Source: Faecalimonas umbilicata
Lineage (GTDB): Bacteria; Bacillota; Clostridia; Lachnospirales; Lachnospiraceae
NCBI RefSeq assembly: GCF_004346095.1
Contig: NZ_SLZV01000024.1
Location: 1-47,970 of the forward strand
Direction: 5' to 3'
DNA: 47,970 bases
Shown here: piece after piece, positions 44,560-47,970 of the stretch
How the letters are laid out: every line of letters begins with the position of its first letter
How positions within the stretch are numbered: the stretch's first letter is position 1
Position numbers and translations under genes: made by a program
Notes under the pieces: model-generated
Told to the model about the DNA's origin: nothing
The model's input: the letters and a program-made list of their open reading frames with translations, nothing else
Databases searched by the model: none

Positions 44560-44602
44560 AATCTCTGGAGATTTCACTGTTCTTGTGAAATTTCCAGGGA
44601 TT
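44560..44602. repeat. 18-bp inverted repeat (long hairpin)
   Basis: AATCTCTGGAGATTTCAC (44560-44577) and GTGAAATTTCCAGGGATT (44585-44602) pair over 18 positions with two G-U pairs and a 7-base loop. No T run follows, so it is not a simple terminator. It may be a small mobile palindromic element or an RNA processing site. Confidence 0.6.
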
Positions 44603-44711
44603 AATAACAAGTCGATGCCGTTTCGGGCAATGCTCCAAAGAGAGACAGAGGAATTCTATTTTGTTTCCGATAAAAGTAGAAAACATATTTGTAAGGGAAA
44701 TGTATTTTTTG

Positions 44712-44740
44712 TTGGAAGAAGAACAAGAATATGTTATAAT
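44712..44740 (+). promoter_or_regulatory. Promoter of the D,D-carboxypeptidase gene
   Basis: TTGGAA (44712-44717) and a perfect TATAAT (44735-44740) are 17 bases apart, leaving a leader of about 24 bases before the ATG at 44771. Confidence 0.75.
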
Positions 44741-44770
44741 ACCGCTTATGATGTTTTGGAGGAAATACAG

Positions 44771-46258
44771 ATGAAATTGAGATATAGATTAGCCGCGTTC
44801 CTGCTGGCAGCAGGACTTGTTTTTTCGAATACGGCAGTGCATGAGGTATGTGCAGCAGAGGTAGAAGGAGCAGCGGCAGCAGTTACGGATGAAGAGAAGG
44901 CAGTGTATGAGATGCCGGTGGAATCAAATGCGTTGAAGAACTGGCCAGAGGGACCGGGAATCTTTGCGGAGGCGGGAATCATCATGGATATGAACAGTGG
45001 AGCAATCCTCTATGCAAAGAATATTGATGAGAAGGAATTTCCGGCGAGTATTACGAAAATCATGACGGCGCTCGTAGCATTGGAAAACAGTGAGCTGACA
45101 GATAAGGTTCATTTTACCGAAGAGTCGGTGGCATTTCTTGAATATGGAGATGCAAGCATTGGTATGCAGCCGGGAGAAGAGATCACAATGGAGGATGCTT
45201 TATATGGGATGTTGTTGGCATCTGCGAATGAAGTCTCCTATGCGATTGCAGACACAGTGGGAAATGGGTATGATAATTTTATCCGTATGATGAACGAGAA
45301 GGCAGAGGAGCTGGGATGTACGAATACACATTTTACAAACCCACATGGACTTCATGATGAAGAACATTATGTTTCTGCCAGAGATATGGCGCTCATTGCA
45401 GCGGCAGCATTTCAGCATGAGGAATTCCGGAAGATTACGAACACATACGAACATCGGATTCCGCCTACAAATCTTGTTAATGAGGAACGAGTATTTCAGC
45501 AGTACCACCAAATGCTTTATGATGGAACAGATACCTTTTATGAGCCATGTGTTGGGGGAAAGACGGGATATACAGACCAGGCACTGTCTACTCTTGTTTC
45601 TTATCTGGACAATGGAGAACTTCAGCTTGTCTCTGTGAATTTGAAAACACATGGGGTTCACGTCTATCCGGACACGAAAAATATGGCAGAATATGTTTTC
45701 AATAATTTTAAAAAGATTCCTTTAGAAGGAAAGGATCTTCCAAAAGGTGTGAAAGAGACAGAGGAAGATGCTTACATTGTTGTACCGAAAAACGTAGAAT
45801 TTCAAGATGTAAAAGCGGAGATTGTCCCAGAAGATAAAAGCGGGAAATCAAAGAAGGGTACGTTGACTTACACTTACGATGGCCAGACGGTCGGAGTCTC
45901 AGAAGTTGTTTTGAAAGGTTCATATTTTCAGACAAACACAGCAGGAACGAAGACAGAAAAAAGTGACACAGATCAGAAGGAACAAAAGCCTCTTTTTACT
46001 GTTTCACCGAAAGTTAAGATGATTATTGGCATAGTTGTGTCAGTTATTATTGCAATGGGCTTGATTTTTTGTGCGCTTGTCTATAGAAAACGACAGCGGA
46101 GAAGGCAGCGAAGGCTGATGGAGCAGAGACGCCGCCGACAGAGGAAAGAAAAGCAGGTAAGACAGCAGCAGGTTCAGGCAAGAAGAAGACAGCAGTATCA
46201 AAAGCAGAAAGATCATACGAATAAAAGAAGTGAGGATCATAGACTTCCGCGGAGATAG
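44771..46258 (+). CDS. D-alanyl-D-alanine carboxypeptidase (DacA/PBP5-type) with basic tail
   Basis: A 495-residue cell-wall enzyme trimming the terminal D-Ala of peptidoglycan. A signal peptide (about 1-28) leads to the serine peptidase S11 domain with Ser93-x-x-Lys96 (S-I-T-K), Ser151-A-Asn153 and Lys264-Thr-Gly (G-G-K-T-G). A C-terminal membrane span at 415-437 is followed by a cytoplasmic tail of almost 60 residues made mostly of Arg, Gln and Lys, which is unusual. GGAGG lies 8 bases before ATG 44771; the frame is open further upstream but without a start signal. Its own promoter separates it from the polysaccharide locus. Confidence 0.95.
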   Translation: MKLRYRLAAFLLAAGLVFSNTAVHEVCAAEVEGAAAAVTDEEKAVYEMPVESNALKNWPEGPGIFAEAGIIMDMNSGAILYAKNIDEKEFPASITKIMTALVALENSELTDKVHFTEESVAFLEYGDASIGMQPGEEITMEDALYGMLLASANEVSYAIADTVGNGYDNFIRMMNEKAEELGCTNTHFTNPHGLHDEEHYVSARDMALIAAAAFQHEEFRKITNTYEHRIPPTNLVNEERVFQQYHQMLYDGTDTFYEPCVGGKTGYTDQALSTLVSYLDNGELQLVSVNLKTHGVHVYPDTKNMAEYVFNNFKKIPLEGKDLPKGVKETEEDAYIVVPKNVEFQDVKAEIVPEDKSGKSKKGTLTYTYDGQTVGVSEVVLKGSYFQTNTAGTKTEKSDTDQKEQKPLFTVSPKVKMIIGIVVSVIIAMGLIFCALVYRKRQRRRQRRLMEQRRRRQRKEKQVRQQQVQARRRQQYQKQKDHTNKRSEDHRLPRR

Positions 46259-46281
46259 GAAAGAGCTGTGGGACAAAATGT

Positions 46282-46319
46282 AAAGGGAAATTGTGCAGAA
46301 TAAGCCACAATTTCCCTTT
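46282..46319. terminator. Bidirectional terminator between carboxypeptidase and MATE genes
   Basis: AAAGGGAAATTGTG (46282-46295) pairs perfectly with CACAATTTCCCTTT (46306-46319) around a 10-base loop; GATATTTTT follows. It sits between convergent genes. Confidence 0.85.
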
Positions 46320-46339
46320 GATATTTTTCGTATAAAGAT

Positions 46340-47716
46340 TTACTGATCGAAGTTTTCCATACCAAGTTTTTTCTGCTTTTTATAATAGTAAATGATAAAC
46401 AGTACGGCTGTAATTCCCCAGGAGATTGGATAACTCAATGTGATTGTTTCGATCGTAGGTGATTTTGGGACAAGCAGGAATACCCAAAGTGTACGGAATA
46501 CGCAAACACCGCAGCATGTCATGATTGTCGGGATGATGACATCACCGATTCCACGCAATGCTCCGGAGTAGATTTCGATAAAGACAAACAGAGCATAAGC
46601 CGGTGCCATGTAGTTCAGGATCTGGATTCCGATGCGGATGACTTCTGGATCACTTGTGAACAGATGGAACAGATACTTTCCTGCAGTCATTAGAAATATA
46701 CTCATTGCGATGGATGAAGCAAGTGTCATCCCAAGGCAGACACGCACACTTTTTCTTACGCGGTCATATTTCCCGGCGCCATAATTTTGTCCGACAAAAG
46801 TTGTGGCAGAAATACCAAAGGCGGAAATGACCATCCAGCAGAAGGCATCCATTTTTCCGAAAGAAGTCCATGCTGCTACGGTATCAGTTCCAAGGGCATT
46901 TAGAGCAGTCTGGATAATGATATTTGACAAGCTGTACATGGCTGCTTGAAGTCCGGCAGGAATTCCGATACGAAGGATCGAGGACAGGGAGCCTTCGAAG
47001 AAGCGGACTTTTCTCAGATGTAGTTTGTAAATATCGGATGTCCGTATCAGGGCGAGCAGTACAAGGATGGCACTGACTGCCTGAGACAGTACTGTTGCAA
47101 TGGCAGCACCGGCAATTCCCATATGGAACACGAGTACAAATAGAAGATCCAGTCCGATGTTCAAAAAGCAGCAGACGATCAGGTAGTACAGCGGTCGCTT
47201 GGAATCTCCGACAGAGCGGAGGATACTGGAGCCGATATTGTAGATGAATGTAAACAAAATTCCGAGGAAGAAAATCCGGAGATAGGTTACAGAATCTGCC
47301 ATCATGCTTTCCGGAGTATTCATCATGCTAAGAAGCGCAGGTGCCAGAAAATAGCCAGCGCCCATGAGAAAAATACTGGATACGGTCGAGAAAGCAATCG
47401 CAGTGTGCAGTGCATGGGACAGTTCGGTTTCTTTTCTCGAACCATAGTGCTGGGCGATGATTACAGTTGCTCCTGATGAAACACCGACAAAGAATCCGAT
47501 GATCAGGTTGATGATCTGATTAGAAGAACCTCCTACAGCGGCGAGTGCCTCCTTTCCAACGAACCGTCCAACGATCATCGCGTCTGCAGTATTGTAAAGC
47601 TGCTGGAAGAATGTACCGAGAACAATAGGAAAAAAGAAAATCAAAAGCTGTCTCCAGATAATTCCTTCCGTAATTGCGTTTGTTGCCGCAGCTGCGGCTT
47701 TTTTCTGATTGTTCAT
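46340..47716 (-). CDS. MATE family efflux transporter
   Basis: A 458-residue protein with 12 predicted membrane spans of the MATE family (MOP superfamily), likely exporting cationic drugs or metabolites with Na+ or H+. It shows P-I-V-L-G-T-F-F-Q-Q-L-Y-N-T-A-D near residue 32, V-G-R-F-V-G-K-E-A-L-A-A-V-G-G just after, and T-T-F-V-G-Q-N-Y-G-A-G midway, all typical. ATG 47716 follows GAGGGG by 7 bases; the longer frame from 47764 has no start signal. It stands alone on the minus strand. Confidence 0.94.
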   Translation of the reverse strand: MNNQKKAAAAATNAITEGIIWRQLLIFFFPIVLGTFFQQLYNTADAMIVGRFVGKEALAAVGGSSNQIINLIIGFFVGVSSGATVIIAQHYGSRKETELSHALHTAIAFSTVSSIFLMGAGYFLAPALLSMMNTPESMMADSVTYLRIFFLGILFTFIYNIGSSILRSVGDSKRPLYYLIVCCFLNIGLDLLFVLVFHMGIAGAAIATVLSQAVSAILVLLALIRTSDIYKLHLRKVRFFEGSLSSILRIGIPAGLQAAMYSLSNIIIQTALNALGTDTVAAWTSFGKMDAFCWMVISAFGISATTFVGQNYGAGKYDRVRKSVRVCLGMTLASSIAMSIFLMTAGKYLFHLFTSDPEVIRIGIQILNYMAPAYALFVFIEIYSGALRGIGDVIIPTIMTCCGVCVFRTLWVFLLVPKSPTIETITLSYPISWGITAVLFIIYYYKKQKKLGMENFDQ

Positions 47717-47811
47717 AATGTTACCCCTCATAAAGTAAGATATTGTTTGTTTCCCATGTATCATACCATAGAGATGAAAAGGGGGAAATAGGAGATGAAA
47801 AAAATTTTGAC

Positions 47812-47840
47812 TTGCACAGGAGAAAGCTTCATACTATAAT
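47812..47840 (+). promoter_or_regulatory. Rightward promoter leaving the window
   Basis: TTGCAC (47812-47817) and a perfect TATAAT (47835-47840) are 17 bases apart. The remaining 130 bases show no start codon with a convincing frame, so the gene lies beyond the window and has a leader of at least 120 bases. Confidence 0.6.
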
Positions 47841-47970
47841 CAGTTAGGATTTTGAGGAAAAAAGAAAAGAGGAACGAAGGAGCTTCCTGTATAATTCAAA
47901 TATAAGGAATTCCAAGAAAGAAGGTTGAGAAAAAAATACCTCAGTGTAGAATAAGATTACTGACTTTGCA

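Larger units (their letters stand above)
44399..44770. other. Intergenic region with a strong hairpin
   Basis: 372 bases between glf and the carboxypeptidase gene. It contains GCTTTAG/CTAAAGC and CACTGCT/AGCAGTG complementary pairs at about 44425-44470, a long hairpin at 44560-44602 and the dac promoter. An open frame from 44585 into the carboxypeptidase is fortuitous, as the real start is at 44771. No obvious terminator with T run follows glf. Confidence 0.6.

Noticed and set aside
44585-44770. Upstream extension of the carboxypeptidase frame
   Set aside because: The promoter (44712-44740), GGAGG and signal peptide all support ATG 44771; the upstream part would be outside the transcript.

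Overview
The window looks like chromosome from an anaerobic, low-to-mid GC Gram-positive gut bacterium, most likely a Lachnospiraceae-type clostridium. This is inferred from strong GGAGG ribosome binding sites, TTGAnn-17-TATAAT promoters, a CUT1 sugar transporter without its own ATPase, an LCP-linked polysaccharide locus and a secreted D,D-carboxypeptidase. No rRNA, tRNA or CRISPR array was seen.

Layout. 1-550: debris of two insertion sequences (a TnpB-type element end and an IS1182-type transposase tail). 806-2059: a lone AAA_14/DUF4143 ATPase. 2261-12824: the most interesting part. A GH123-like (DUF4091) hydrolase gene converges on a three-gene sugar ABC importer. That importer is divergent from a five-gene corrinoid methyltransferase operon: three uroporphyrinogen-decarboxylase-superfamily proteins, one B12-binding carrier protein and one ferredoxin-ASKHA reactivase. 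The hydrolase promoter and the divergent promoter region carry the same dyad, TATAG-N7-CTATA, so the three units look like one regulon. The proposed job is import of a methylated glycoside, its hydrolysis, and corrinoid-dependent removal of the methyl group. The substrate and the final methyl acceptor are unknown.

12870-16338: a heterodimeric ABC exporter behind a promoter with MerR geometry (19-bp spacer holding a perfect dyad). 16655-18966: a DUF1653 gene, about 850 bp without a convincing gene but with terminator-like structure, and a Fic protein with an altered active-site motif. 19064-20797: adenine deaminase.

21026-44398: a Wzx/Wzy-type surface polysaccharide locus of about 23 kb. It opens with an LCP ligase, then a PglF-like dehydratase, a PLP aminotransferase, a phosphoglycosyltransferase, four glycosyltransferases (one Galf-transferase-like), Wzy and Wzx. 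A second, AT-richer part follows: another aminotransferase, a second polymerase/ligase-like membrane protein, a second phosphoglycosyltransferase, an ATPgrasp_ST protein, a GT2, a decayed membrane-protein gene, and a tight pair of ATP-grasp ligase plus ornithine-cyclodeaminase-family enzyme. UDP-galactopyranose mutase closes the locus. Doubling of several functions suggests a mosaic or a complex decorated glycan.

44771-46258: a D-alanyl-D-alanine carboxypeptidase with an unusual arginine/glutamine-rich cytoplasmic tail. 46340-47716: a convergent MATE exporter. A rightward promoter leaves the window at 47812-47840.
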